Assembly (NCBI RefSeq): GCF_027922045.1
Contig: NZ_BSEX01000017.1
Coordinates: forward strand, 1 to 47,540
Source of the DNA: Microbacterium terregens
GTDB taxonomy: Bacteria > Pseudomonadota > Alphaproteobacteria > Sphingomonadales > Sphingomonadaceae
DNA length: 47,540 nt
Reading direction: 5' to 3'
In this document: positions 9,334 to 17,733 of the stretch, piece after piece
Layout: each line of letters opens with the position of its first letter
Numbering within the stretch: position 1 is the stretch's first letter
Translations under genes and position numbers: made by a program
Notes under the pieces: model-generated
What the model was told of the DNA's origin: nothing
The model's input: the letters and a program-made list of their open reading frames with translations, nothing else
Databases searched by the model: none

Positions 9334-10017
9334 TCACTTGCGCGCGCGCCTCTCGTTCGCGTGATGCTCCACCCGCTGGAACAGCAGGTCGAGATCCTCC
9401 TTGCTGACGTCGAACGTCTCGCCGAGGTCCTCCAGCGCGCGGTCCAGATCCTCCGGGTGCGGGACGCTCTCGACGGGCAAGGGCGCACGTGGCGCGACCG
9501 GCACCGGCCGGTGCGGGTACGAGTGCCCTGAGAAGCGGTGGAACAGGACTCCCGCCAGCATCAGCAGCACGGCATTGATGCCCACCGGCACGAACGCGAA
9601 ACCATAGCCGGCCGACAGCACCGCAGGGCCGCCGACCACCGCCGTCAATGCCGCGGCACCCCCTGGCGGGTGGAGGCAGCGCAGCAGCGACATCGCCAGG
9701 ATTGCGCCGCCGACCGCGATCCCCGCCGCCAGGTGCGGCACCGGCACCAACTTCGCCGCCGTCACCCCTACCAGCGCGGATACGATGTTGCCGCCAACGA
9801 CGGACCAGGGCTGCGCAAGCGGGCTCGCCGGCACCGCGAACACCAGCACCGCCGCCGCGCCCATGGGCGCGACCAGCAGCGGCAGTGACGTCGTGTCGCC
9901 GAGCGCCCAGAAGCTGATCGCACTGGTGAGCGCGATCCCAAGCACCCCGCCCAGGCAGGCGAGCAGGCGATCCGGCAGGTTCGCACCGGCAAGAATGGGA
10001 GCAAAGAGAAGGCGCAT
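9334..10017 (-). CDS. HPP family integral membrane protein
   Basis: A 227-residue membrane protein with about five hydrophobic segments in residues 12-165, including LLVAPMGAAAVLVFAVPASPLAQPW, the family's conserved SPLAQPW region, and PPGGAAALTAV. HPP proteins are linked to nitrite transport in some phototrophs and algae, but most members are uncharacterised. The last 50 or so residues are soluble and rich in Asp, Glu and Arg (FDVSKEDLDLLFQRVEHH), probably cytoplasmic. The gene stands alone between trhO and mmsB. Family assignment is firm, function is not. Confidence 0.87.
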   Translation of the reverse strand: MRLLFAPILAGANLPDRLLACLGGVLGIALTSAISFWALGDTTSLPLLVAPMGAAAVLVFAVPASPLAQPWSVVGGNIVSALVGVTAAKLVPVPHLAAGIAVGGAILAMSLLRCLHPPGGAAALTAVVGGPAVLSAGYGFAFVPVGINAVLLMLAGVLFHRFSGHSYPHRPVPVAPRAPLPVESVPHPEDLDRALEDLGETFDVSKEDLDLLFQRVEHHANERRARK

Positions 10018-10072
10018 CGGTCCACCGTGTTGGAAGACCGGCTCCTGTCGCCCGGTGCCCGGGAAGCCAAGT

Positions 10073-10107
10073 CAAAAAACGAGCTGCGCGGCCAAGCACT
10101 GCTTGGC
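10073..10107 (-). terminator. Possible terminator after the valine operon
   Basis: On the minus strand, just beyond the mmsB stop at 10119, a GCCAAGC/GCTTGGC stem with a three-base loop (10091-10107) is followed about ten bases later by a run of six T (10074-10079). The spacing is longer than in classical terminators, so this is a moderate call. Confidence 0.4.
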
Positions 10108-10118
10108 GGCGCTTGCCC

Positions 10119-11003
10119 TCAGCTCTGCCGGCCGAGCATTCGGATGATGCCGGAAAAATCGGTGGCGGCACCCCCTTGTGCCACGAAGCTGCCATAGAGC
10201 TCCGCCGCCCGCGCGCCCATCGGCGTGTCGACGTTGGCGCCGCTCGCCGCGTCCAGCGCCAGCCGTAGGTCCTTGAGCATCAGCGCTGCGGCGAACCCGC
10301 CCTGATAGTCGTGATCCGCAGGAGTTTCCGGCCCCACGCCCGGAACGGGGCAATAGGTCGTCATCGACCAGCTCTGCCCGGAGCTTGCCGAGCTGATGTC
10401 GTAGAAGGTCTGCGGGTCGAGGCCCAGCCGCTCGGCCAGGACGAACGCCTCGCAGGTGGCGATCATGGTCGCGCCCAGCAGCATGTTGTTGCAGGCTTTG
10501 GCCGCCTGCCCGGCTCCCGCCCCGCCTGCATGGATCACCGCTCTGCCCATCGCCTGCAACAGCGGCTGGGCGGCCGCGAATGCCTCCTCGCTTCCGCCGA
10601 CCATGAAGGTCAGCGTTCCGGCGGCCGCGCCGGCGATCCCGCCGGAGACCGGTGCATCGACGGCGAGCAGCCCCTTGGCCGTCGCCGCCTCGGCCAGCTG
10701 GCGCGCGGTCGCGACGTCGATGGTGGAGCTGTCGATCAGAACCGCCCCCGGTGCGGCCACGCCGAACACCGCTTCCTCATAGACTTGTGCGACGTGCTGC
10801 CCGGCCGGGAGCATCGTCACCACCGCCTCGGCGCCCTCGGCAGCCGCCCGCGCGCTCTCCGTCGGCAGGCATCCGGCCCTGCGGGCACGCTCCAGCGCCT
10901 CTTGCGAAAGGTCGAAGGCGCGGACGTCGTGCCCCGCCTTCGCCAGATTCGCGGCCATGCCGCCGCCCATGTTGCCCAGGCCGATGAAGCCGATCCGTGC
11001 CAT
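10119..11003 (-). CDS. mmsB: 3-hydroxyisobutyrate dehydrogenase
   Basis: A 294-residue NAD-dependent beta-hydroxyacid dehydrogenase that oxidises 3-hydroxyisobutyrate to methylmalonate semialdehyde in valine breakdown. The Rossmann start IGFIGLGNMGGGMAANLAKAG, the substrate loop DAPVSGGIAGAAAGTLTFMVGG near 125-146, and the catalytic GAGQAAKACNNM with the family lysine are all present. It is the last gene of the minus-strand operon that begins with mmsA, 23 bases after the hydratase gene. All the steps from isobutyryl-CoA to propionyl-CoA are encoded by this operon, which makes the substrate assignment strong. Confidence 0.95.
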   Translation of the reverse strand: MARIGFIGLGNMGGGMAANLAKAGHDVRAFDLSQEALERARRAGCLPTESARAAAEGAEAVVTMLPAGQHVAQVYEEAVFGVAAPGAVLIDSSTIDVATARQLAEAATAKGLLAVDAPVSGGIAGAAAGTLTFMVGGSEEAFAAAQPLLQAMGRAVIHAGGAGAGQAAKACNNMLLGATMIATCEAFVLAERLGLDPQTFYDISSASSGQSWSMTTYCPVPGVGPETPADHDYQGGFAAALMLKDLRLALDAASGANVDTPMGARAAELYGSFVAQGGAATDFSGIIRMLGRQS

Positions 11004-11026
11004 ATTCTACCCTCTCCCCGCCTGCC

Positions 11027-11803
11027 TCAGCGGCCCGTCCAATTGCCCGGCCGCTTCTCGACGAAGGCGGCCATGCCTTCCTTCTGGTCTGCGGTGGCGA
11101 AGAGCGCGTGGAACAGCCGACGCTCGAACTGGATGCCTTGGGCAAGCCCGGTCTCGAACGCGGCGTTCACCATCTCCTTGTTCGCCTTGACGGCCAGCGG
11201 CGCCATGCCTGCGATGGTGGCGGCGGTCTTCACCGCTTCCTCCATGAGATCGGCGGCGGGTACCACCCGACTGACGAGGCCGGCGCGCTCCGCCTCCTCG
11301 GCATCCATCATCCGGCCGGTCAGGCACATCTCCATCGCCTTAGCCTTGCCGACGGCGCGCACCAGCCGCTGCGACCCGCCCATGCCCGGCGAAACGCCCA
11401 GCTTGATCTCGGGCTGGCCGAACTTCGCCGTGTCGGCGGCAAGGATGAAGTCGCACATCATCGCCAGTTCGCAGCCGCCGCCCAGCGCATAGCCTGCAAC
11501 CGCCGCGATCACCGGCTTGCGGGTGGCGGTGATGCGCTCGTACCCGGCGAAATGGTTGGTGCCGTACATGTCGGCAAAGCCCATCTCCGCCATTTCCTTG
11601 ATGTCGGCGCCGGCGGCGAATGCTTTCTCGCTGCCCGTAATGACCGCGCATCCCTGCGAGGCATCTGCGTCGAAGGCGGCAAGCACGGCGATCAGGTCGG
11701 CGAGCACCTGCGCATTGAGCGCGTTGAGCGCCTTTGGCCGGTTGAGCGTGATCAGCGTCACCGCCTCGCGCTGCTCGACCAGGATCGTCTCATATTCAGC
11801 CAA
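11027..11803 (-). CDS. Enoyl-CoA hydratase (crotonase family)
   Basis: A 258-residue crotonase, the expected size, likely hydrating methacrylyl-CoA to 3-hydroxyisobutyryl-CoA in this valine operon. The oxyanion-hole segments are [15 protein letters not shown] near 60-74 and [18 protein letters not shown] near 98-115, and both catalytic glutamates appear, in GGGCELA and, further on, in [10 protein letters not shown]. The start codon is TTG at 11803 (residues AEYETIL follow), supported by AAGGAG seven bases upstream; no ATG fits. It lies 12 bases after the hydrolase gene. A broader short-chain role is equally possible. Confidence 0.92.
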   Translation of the reverse strand: MAEYETILVEQREAVTLITLNRPKALNALNAQVLADLIAVLAAFDADASQGCAVITGSEKAFAAGADIKEMAEMGFADMYGTNHFAGYERITATRKPVIAAVAGYALGGGCELAMMCDFILAADTAKFGQPEIKLGVSPGMGGSQRLVRAVGKAKAMEMCLTGRMMDAEEAERAGLVSRVVPAADLMEEAVKTAATIAGMAPLAVKANKEMVNAAFETGLAQGIQFERRLFHALFATADQKEGMAAFVEKRPGNWTGR

Positions 11804-11815
11804 TGCAGGTCTCCT

Positions 11816-12862
11816 TCAGCCCTCGGGGCTCCATTCGCTCTCCGCGTCCAGGGGGGCGAAGATGCGGTCGATCATGTGGTCGGTCACGCCCTCGGGCGTC
11901 GCCGGGTCCCAGCGTGGCGCGTTGTCCTTGTCGATCAGCACCGCGCGCACCCCTTCGGCAAAGTCGGGGCGCTGCACGATGTGAGCAGCCACCGCATATT
12001 CCTGGCGCATCTCGTCTTCGAAGGTCGGCATGGTCGCACCTTCCAGCAGCAGCTTGAGTGCGACCTTCATCGACAGCGGCGATCGGCTGCGCAGCACCGA
12101 CAGTTGCTCAGTCGCCCAGTCGCCGCCATCCGCCTCCAAAGCCGCCAGGATGTCCTCCAGCCGATCCGACGCAAACAGGCGATCGATCGCCTCCCGATGC
12201 TCCAGGATCGCCGCGGGCTGGGGCTCATCCGAGAGTGCGTCGAGAATGCCAGCGGCTTCCTGCGGCGCCTCGCTCAGCCGCGCCTTGGCGGTCTCCAGGC
12301 GTTCGGACGGGATATAATGGGTGGCGAGGCCCAGCGCGTGGCATTCGGCACCGCCGATGCGGGCGCCGGTCAGCGCGAGATATTGCCCGACTCGGCCCGG
12401 CAGGCGCGACAGATACCAGCCGCCGCCCACGTCAGGAAACAGACCGATCGCCGTCTCCGGCATGGCGAACAGCGTGTTCTCGGTCGCGATCCGGTAGCGC
12501 GCCGGCTGGGAGATGCCGACGCCGCCGCCCATCACCACCCCGTCCATGAAGGCGACGACCGGCTTGGCATAGGCGAAGAGCCGATGGTTGAGCCGGTATT
12601 CGGTCGCAAAGAACGCCCGCGCCTCGACGCCGTCCCCCTTGCCGCTTTCGGCAGCACGCCGCACGTCGCCCCCGGCGCAGAAGCCGCGGCCCTCGGCATG
12701 GTCGATCAGCACGATCTCCACGGCCGCGTCCCCGCGCCAAGCTTCGATCGCCTCCAGCATGGTGGCGCACATCGCCTCGTTCAGCGCGTGGAGCGCCCGC
12801 GGCCGGTTGAGCCGGATACGCCCGGCCTTGCCCTCTACTGCCGTCAGGACCTCGCCGCTCAT
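11816..12862 (-). CDS. 3-hydroxyisobutyryl-CoA hydrolase
   Basis: A 348-residue crotonase-superfamily thioesterase that releases 3-hydroxyisobutyrate from its CoA ester, avoiding build-up of reactive methacrylyl-CoA. The extended length relative to ordinary hydratases, the segment GFCAGGDVRR near 61-70, MDGVVMGGGVGIS near 105-117, and FAMPETAIGLFPDVGGGWYLSRLPG mark the hydrolase subgroup. The C-terminal extension with FEDEMRQEYAVAAHIVQRPDF also matches. The start overlaps the stop of the preceding acyl-CoA dehydrogenase gene by ATGA. Confidence 0.94.
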   Translation of the reverse strand: MSGEVLTAVEGKAGRIRLNRPRALHALNEAMCATMLEAIEAWRGDAAVEIVLIDHAEGRGFCAGGDVRRAAESGKGDGVEARAFFATEYRLNHRLFAYAKPVVAFMDGVVMGGGVGISQPARYRIATENTLFAMPETAIGLFPDVGGGWYLSRLPGRVGQYLALTGARIGGAECHALGLATHYIPSERLETAKARLSEAPQEAAGILDALSDEPQPAAILEHREAIDRLFASDRLEDILAALEADGGDWATEQLSVLRSRSPLSMKVALKLLLEGATMPTFEDEMRQEYAVAAHIVQRPDFAEGVRAVLIDKDNAPRWDPATPEGVTDHMIDRIFAPLDAESEWSPEG

Positions 12863-14004
12863 TCGCGCACCAGTTCCCGGCCCACGATCATACGCATCAC
12901 CTGGTTCGTCCCCTCCAGGATCGAATGGACGCGCAGGTCGCGCCAGAAACGCTCAATCGGATAGTCCATCAGATAGCCGTAGCCGCCATGAAGCTGGAGC
13001 GCACGATCGACCACGGACGATCCCGTGTCCGTGGCGAAGCGTTTGGCCATCGCGGCAAAGCGCGTCTTGTCCGGCGCCTCAGCAGTGACCTTGGCCGCCG
13101 CGGTATAGAGAAGCGCCCGAGCCGCTTGCAGCTCGGTATCCATGTCGGCGAGCGTGAACTGGGTGTTCTGGAAGTCGGCGATGGCACGGCCGAACTGCTT
13201 GCGATCGCGGGTGTAGCGGATCGCCTCGTCCAGGCAGCGCTGCGCGCCGCCCAGCGAACAGGCGCCGATGTTCAGCCGCCCCCCGTCAAGCCCCATCATG
13301 GCGAAGCGGAACCCCTCGCCTTCCTGTCCCACCAGGTTCTCGGCGGGCACGCGGACGCCGTCCAGGTTCACCTGCGCGGTCGGCTGGGAGTGCCACCCGA
13401 GCTTGCGCTCCTGCGCCCCAAAGGAGACGCCCGGCATCTCCTTTTCCACCACGAAGCAGGAGATGCCGCGCGGCCCCTCCTCACCCGTTCGCGCCATGAC
13501 GAGGTAGACGTCGTTTTCGCCCGCGCCGGAGATGAACTGCTTGGTGCCGGTCAGCACATAGTCGTCGCCGTCGCGCACCGCCCGCGTTCGCAGCGCCGCA
13601 GCGTCGGAGCCGGACGATGGCTCGGTCAGGCAATAGCTCGCCATCCGCTCCATCGTGACGAGGTCCGGAAGGTACTTGGCCTTGAGCGCGTCCGAGCCGA
13701 AACGGTCGAGCATCCACGACGCCATGTTGTGGATGGAGATGAACGCGCTGGTGGAGGGACAGCCATAGGCTATCGCCTCCATGATCAGCGCCGCCTCCAG
13801 CCGGCCGAGGCCGATGCCTCCTTGCTCCTCCGACACATAGATGGCGGCGAAACCGAGTTCGGCGGCCGCCTTGATCGTGTCGCGCGGGAAGATGTGCTTC
13901 TCGTCCCACTCGCCTGCATGCGGCGTGATGCGATCGGCGGTGAACCGCCGCGCCAGATCCTGGATCTCGCGCTGGTCCTCGGTGAGGTCGAACTGGTTTG
14001 TCAT
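12859..14004 (-). CDS. Isobutyryl-CoA dehydrogenase (acyl-CoA dehydrogenase)
   Basis: A 381-residue FAD acyl-CoA dehydrogenase, probably oxidising isobutyryl-CoA to methacrylyl-CoA. Typical segments are FDLTEDQREIQDLARRF at the start, YCLTEPSSGSDAAALRTRA near 130, the substrate region MGLDGGRLNIGACSLGGAQ and the C-terminal LQLHGGYGYLMDYPIERFWRDLRVH. The GGRLNIGACSLG stretch is characteristic of the isobutyryl type and sits where the isovaleryl enzyme of this window has YERAVLAG. It is second in the mmsA operon and overlaps the hydrolase gene by four bases. Confidence 0.93.
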   Translation of the reverse strand: MTNQFDLTEDQREIQDLARRFTADRITPHAGEWDEKHIFPRDTIKAAAELGFAAIYVSEEQGGIGLGRLEAALIMEAIAYGCPSTSAFISIHNMASWMLDRFGSDALKAKYLPDLVTMERMASYCLTEPSSGSDAAALRTRAVRDGDDYVLTGTKQFISGAGENDVYLVMARTGEEGPRGISCFVVEKEMPGVSFGAQERKLGWHSQPTAQVNLDGVRVPAENLVGQEGEGFRFAMMGLDGGRLNIGACSLGGAQRCLDEAIRYTRDRKQFGRAIADFQNTQFTLADMDTELQAARALLYTAAAKVTAEAPDKTRFAAMAKRFATDTGSSVVDRALQLHGGYGYLMDYPIERFWRDLRVHSILEGTNQVMRMIVGRELVRE

Positions 14005-14065
14005 GTTCAGGGTACAACTCGTCTGTGTCGTTCCGGCCGATCGGCCTTGCGGCTGGATGGGCAGA

Positions 14066-15598
14066 TCACCCCATCGTCGGGATGACGAAGGCGTCCTGCA
14101 CGCGGCTGGGCCCGCCGTCCTCGCTTCCGGTGGGCAGCGCCGATCCGTCCGGCCAGCGCTGGGTCACCGTTTTCACCTTCGTCCAGAAGCGGACGCCCTC
14201 CATGCCGTGCTGGTTGGAGTCGCCAAAGCCCGAGCGCTTCCACCCGCCGAAGCTGTGATAGGCGACCGGCACCGGGATCGGCACGTTGATGCCCACCATG
14301 CCGACGTTCACCCGCGCGGCGAATTCGCGCGCGGCGTGGCCGTTGCGGGTGAAGATCGCGACGCCATTGCCGTATTGATGCTGGGACGGGAGCTTCAGCG
14401 CCGTCTCGAAATCGGGCGCGCGGACGATCTGGAGCACCGGGCCGAAGATCTCCTCGCGATAGCTCGCCATGTCCGGCGTCACGCGGTCGAACAGCGAGGG
14501 GCCGATGAAGAAGCCCTGCTCGTGCCCTTGCAGCGCGAAGCCGCGGCCGTCGACGACGAGTTCGGCACCCTCTTCGACGCCACGCTGGATCCAGCCCTCG
14601 ATCCGCGCGCGGTGCTCGGCCGTGACCACTGGCCCGTAATGCGCCTCCGGGTCAGTCGAGACCCCGACGCGAAGCGCCTCGATCGCCGGGATCAGCTTCT
14701 CCCGCAGCGCTTCCGCGGTACGCTCGCCAACCGGCACCACCACCGGCAGCGCCATGCAGCGCTCGCCCGCCGAGCCGAACGCCGCGCCCGCCAAGTCGGC
14801 GACCACCTGGTCGAGGTCGGCATCGGGCAGCACCACGCCGTGGTTCTTGGCCCCGCCCATCGCCTGCACCCGCTTCCCCGCCTCGGCCCCGCGGCGGTAC
14901 ACGTAGTGCGCGATGTCGGAGCTGCCGACGAAGCTGACGCCGGCAATGGCGGGGTGGTCGAGGATCGCATCCACCATCTCCTTGTCCCCGTGCACGACCT
15001 GCAAAATGCCTTCCGGCGCGCCGGCCTCCAGCATCAGTTCGGCCAGACGCACCGGTACGCTGGGATCGCGCTCGCTGGGTTTGAGGATGAAGGCGTTGCC
15101 GCAGGCGATCGCGATGCCGAACATCCACATCGGGATCATCGCGGGGAAGTTGAACGGGGTGATGCCCGCACCGATGCCGATCGGCTGGCGCATGGAGAAG
15201 ACGTCGATCCCCGGCCCTGCCCCCAGACTATACTCGCCCTTCAAGGCGTGGGGGATGCCGCAGGCGAACTCCACCACCTCGAGGCCCCGTTGGATGTCGC
15301 CGCGCGAATCCGCCAGCACCTTGCCATGTTCGGAGGACAGCAGCCGTGCGAGGCTGTCCATCTCCGCCTCGACCAGTTCCTTGAAGCGGAACATGACGCG
15401 AGCCCGACGCTGCGGGTTGGTTGCGGCCCAGCCGGGCTGCGCCGCCTCGGCTGCGGCTACCGCCCGGTCGAGGTCGGCCCGCGACCCCAGCCGCACCTCC
15501 GCCTGCACCTGGCCGCTGTTGGGATCGAACACGCGGCCCGTCCGGCCGCCGGCTGGCGCGTCGTCGGCTCGCGCGACGACATGGTCGATGAAACGCAT
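14066..15598 (-). CDS. mmsA: CoA-acylating methylmalonate-semialdehyde dehydrogenase
   Basis: A 510-residue aldehyde dehydrogenase superfamily enzyme that converts methylmalonate semialdehyde to propionyl-CoA. Family motifs are ITPFNFPAMIPMWMFGIAIACGNAFILKPSE-like sequence around 150-180, VSFVGSSDIAHYVYRRG, and the catalytic cysteine segment GSAGERCMALPVVVPVG. The C-terminus FGGWKRSGFGD is also typical. The start at 15598 (RFIDHV follows) was preferred over an upstream in-frame ATG because GGAGAGAG lies directly before it. It is the first gene of the valine operon; the region up to 15749 must contain the operon promoter. Confidence 0.96.
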   Translation of the reverse strand: MRFIDHVVARADDAPAGGRTGRVFDPNSGQVQAEVRLGSRADLDRAVAAAEAAQPGWAATNPQRRARVMFRFKELVEAEMDSLARLLSSEHGKVLADSRGDIQRGLEVVEFACGIPHALKGEYSLGAGPGIDVFSMRQPIGIGAGITPFNFPAMIPMWMFGIAIACGNAFILKPSERDPSVPVRLAELMLEAGAPEGILQVVHGDKEMVDAILDHPAIAGVSFVGSSDIAHYVYRRGAEAGKRVQAMGGAKNHGVVLPDADLDQVVADLAGAAFGSAGERCMALPVVVPVGERTAEALREKLIPAIEALRVGVSTDPEAHYGPVVTAEHRARIEGWIQRGVEEGAELVVDGRGFALQGHEQGFFIGPSLFDRVTPDMASYREEIFGPVLQIVRAPDFETALKLPSQHQYGNGVAIFTRNGHAAREFAARVNVGMVGINVPIPVPVAYHSFGGWKRSGFGDSNQHGMEGVRFWTKVKTVTQRWPDGSALPTGSEDGGPSRVQDAFVIPTMG

Positions 15599-15749
15599 CG
15601 GCTCTCTCTCCTCGCAGGCGCGGCGTCTGCTGGCCGTCTGCCTGTAATTTTGTTTCAACTAACCCGGATGAAGCCGCGGGACAATCTTGCTCATCGATCG
15701 TTCAGCACCGCTGTGGCATTTGCGTAGCAATCAACGAAAGGTATCCGCG

Positions 15750-16157
15750 ATGCGTCTCCGTTTCGCTCTTCTCGCCGCCGCACTGCTTGCGGGCGGTACT
15801 GCCTCCGCCGCGCCCCAGGACAACAGCCGCTACGAGGCGAAGCTCGCCAAGGCGCTCGAAGGGCGCACAGCGGGAGAACCCGTCAAGTGCATCAACCTGC
15901 GGGACATCCGATCGACCGAGATCATCGACCGGACTGCGATCCTGTATCGGATGTACAACGGCACCGTGTACGTCAATCGTCCCTCCGGCGCCTCGACCCT
16001 CGACAACGACGACATCCTCGTCACCAAGACGTTCACGTCGCAGCTGTGCAGCATCGACATCGTCCAGCTGGTGAGCCGGACCAGCCGCTTCTCGTCCGGC
16101 TCGATCGGCCTGAGCGAGTTCGTCCCCTACAGCAAGGTGGGCGCGACCAAGAACTAG
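15750..16157 (+). CDS. Small secreted protein of unknown function
   Basis: A 135-residue protein with a clear signal peptide (RLRFALLAAALLAGGTASAA, cleavage after about residue 21). The mature part has two cysteines, in VKCINLRDI and SQLCSIDIV, which probably form a disulfide in the periplasm. I do not recognise a named family; similar small secreted proteins with the CINLRDIRS pattern are common in sphingomonads as far as I recall. GAAAGG precedes the start by eight bases. It is divergent from the valine operon and convergent with the GH144-like gene, with no evident functional partner. Confidence 0.8.
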   Translation: MRLRFALLAAALLAGGTASAAPQDNSRYEAKLAKALEGRTAGEPVKCINLRDIRSTEIIDRTAILYRMYNGTVYVNRPSGASTLDNDDILVTKTFTSQLCSIDIVQLVSRTSRFSSGSIGLSEFVPYSKVGATKN

Positions 16158-16185
16158 GCCGCTCCGCCGGCGCCTCCAGCAAAAG

Positions 16186-17658
16186 CTAGGCGCCGGCCCC
16201 TCCGGCTGCGGAGAGCCAGCCGCCGGTGAAGCCCGCCCGCTCAAGCCCGCGGCGGATGTGCGGGTTCTTCTGCATGGTCTTCCAGATGAGGCCGGAACGC
16301 CAATTCTCGATCATGCAGACGATCGGCCCCTGGTCGATGCCGAGATAGTCGACATCGACCCAGCCGACGCCGGGCACGACCTTGCCGTGCTTCAGCCCCA
16401 CGTTCGGCGCGGTCATCGTCGGGTTGAACGCATCGAGGAAGCCGTATTTCCCATAGATGGCCGCGCCATAGCGGGCGTGCATCGCCTCCACCGCCGGCAC
16501 GACGATCTCGGGCGCGAAGGCGATCGATCCCAGCGCGGCCGTTGGCGCCAGCGTACCATCGTCCCGGTCGCCCGGACCGCGGGCGGAATAGCTGAAGAAC
16601 TCCCGCTCCCGTCCGTCGAGGCGCACCTTGAAGTCACCCGGGCCATCGCACGCGGTCAGCCCCCACACGTCCGCGCTATAGCCGGTCCAGCCGGCGGGGT
16701 TGTCGGCAGCGTAGGCGCGTTGCGCATAGGTCGCCCGGCGGCTGTTCTCGAAATAGTCGAGGTCCTTGCCTGTCATGTAGGTGTCGCGGATGCCGCGGAA
16801 GTCGATCCAGACGTGGCTGTATTGGTGCCCGAACATGGGGGCGAAGTGCAGATAGGGGTCGCCGCCGAAGCGCCCCGTCCAGCTGGGTTCGAACTGCTGC
16901 GACCACGCATCCCAGGTCTCCCCGGGCAACGCATGGGTCGGCGAGCCCAGCGCCAGCACGTAGAGCAGCATGCCCTCGTTGTAGATGTCCCAGTCGTGGC
17001 GGATGAACCCGCTCTCCGGGTGCCAGCCCATCGACAGGAACGGCGCTCGCGGGGTGATCCAATTCCACTCGACCGCGGCATATATCTGGTCTGCGAGCGC
17101 GCGGATGCGCACTTCGTCGGGATGGTCGCCGTCGAACCAGCTTTGGGCAAACAGGATCCCGCCGAGCAGCAGCGCCGTGTCGACGGTCGAAAGCTCTGCT
17201 CGGGCGAAGCGATGCCCTCTCGTCACGCCCAGGAAGTGGTAGAAGAAGCCCTTGTAGCCACTGAACCCGGTTTCACCCGGTCCTTGCGGCGCGTTGGCAA
17301 AGAATTCGAGCGTCGCCAGCGTGCGCGTCCGCGCCGCGGCTCGCGTCACCCAGCCATGCACGACGCCGATCGGATAGGCGGTCAGCGCAAACCCCACTGC
17401 CGCGATCGACGCGAACGAGGGAGTCGGCCAGCGATCCGGCGCAAGACCGGTCTTCGGATCAGTGGTTTCCCAGAAATATCGAAAGGTGCGCTGCTGGATT
17501 TCGGCAACCAGCCTCGGCAGTTCGACGCCGTCCTCGGGCACGGGCGTCGGAAGCGGCCCCAGCGCCGCGCTCAGCAGGCGCTCCGTCTGCGCACAGCCCG
17601 CCAGCAGGCCTGTCGCACCACTCGCCCCGGCCAGAAGAAGCTGTCGCCGGTCGAACAT
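16186..17658 (-). CDS. Glucoamylase-family / GH144-like glycoside hydrolase, Tat lipoprotein
   Basis: A 490-residue protein of the glucoamylase-like family (Pfam Glycoamylase; CAZy GH144), whose characterised members are endo-beta-1,2-glucanases. The N-terminus has twin arginines at 4-5 (FDRRQLLLAGASG) and a lipobox LLAGC with Cys22, so it is likely exported folded and anchored by lipid. The body shows FRYFWETTDPKTGLAPDRWP, GFYTHF-like GYKGFFYHFLG and VWGLTACDGP. The start at 17658 places the Tat signal at the N-terminus; a longer frame is unlikely. It follows the TonB receptor gene by 75 bases on the same strand. The specific glucan linkage is inferred from family and context. Confidence 0.88.
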   Translation of the reverse strand: MFDRRQLLLAGASGATGLLAGCAQTERLLSAALGPLPTPVPEDGVELPRLVAEIQQRTFRYFWETTDPKTGLAPDRWPTPSFASIAAVGFALTAYPIGVVHGWVTRAAARTRTLATLEFFANAPQGPGETGFSGYKGFFYHFLGVTRGHRFARAELSTVDTALLLGGILFAQSWFDGDHPDEVRIRALADQIYAAVEWNWITPRAPFLSMGWHPESGFIRHDWDIYNEGMLLYVLALGSPTHALPGETWDAWSQQFEPSWTGRFGGDPYLHFAPMFGHQYSHVWIDFRGIRDTYMTGKDLDYFENSRRATYAQRAYAADNPAGWTGYSADVWGLTACDGPGDFKVRLDGREREFFSYSARGPGDRDDGTLAPTAALGSIAFAPEIVVPAVEAMHARYGAAIYGKYGFLDAFNPTMTAPNVGLKHGKVVPGVGWVDVDYLGIDQGPIVCMIENWRSGLIWKTMQKNPHIRRGLERAGFTGGWLSAAGGAGA

Positions 17659-17733
17659 GAGACACCTTTCACCAACGCGGAGCAACAAAACTGGCGGGCG
17701 GCGCGACAGCACCACCCGCCAGAGTAGGGAGAG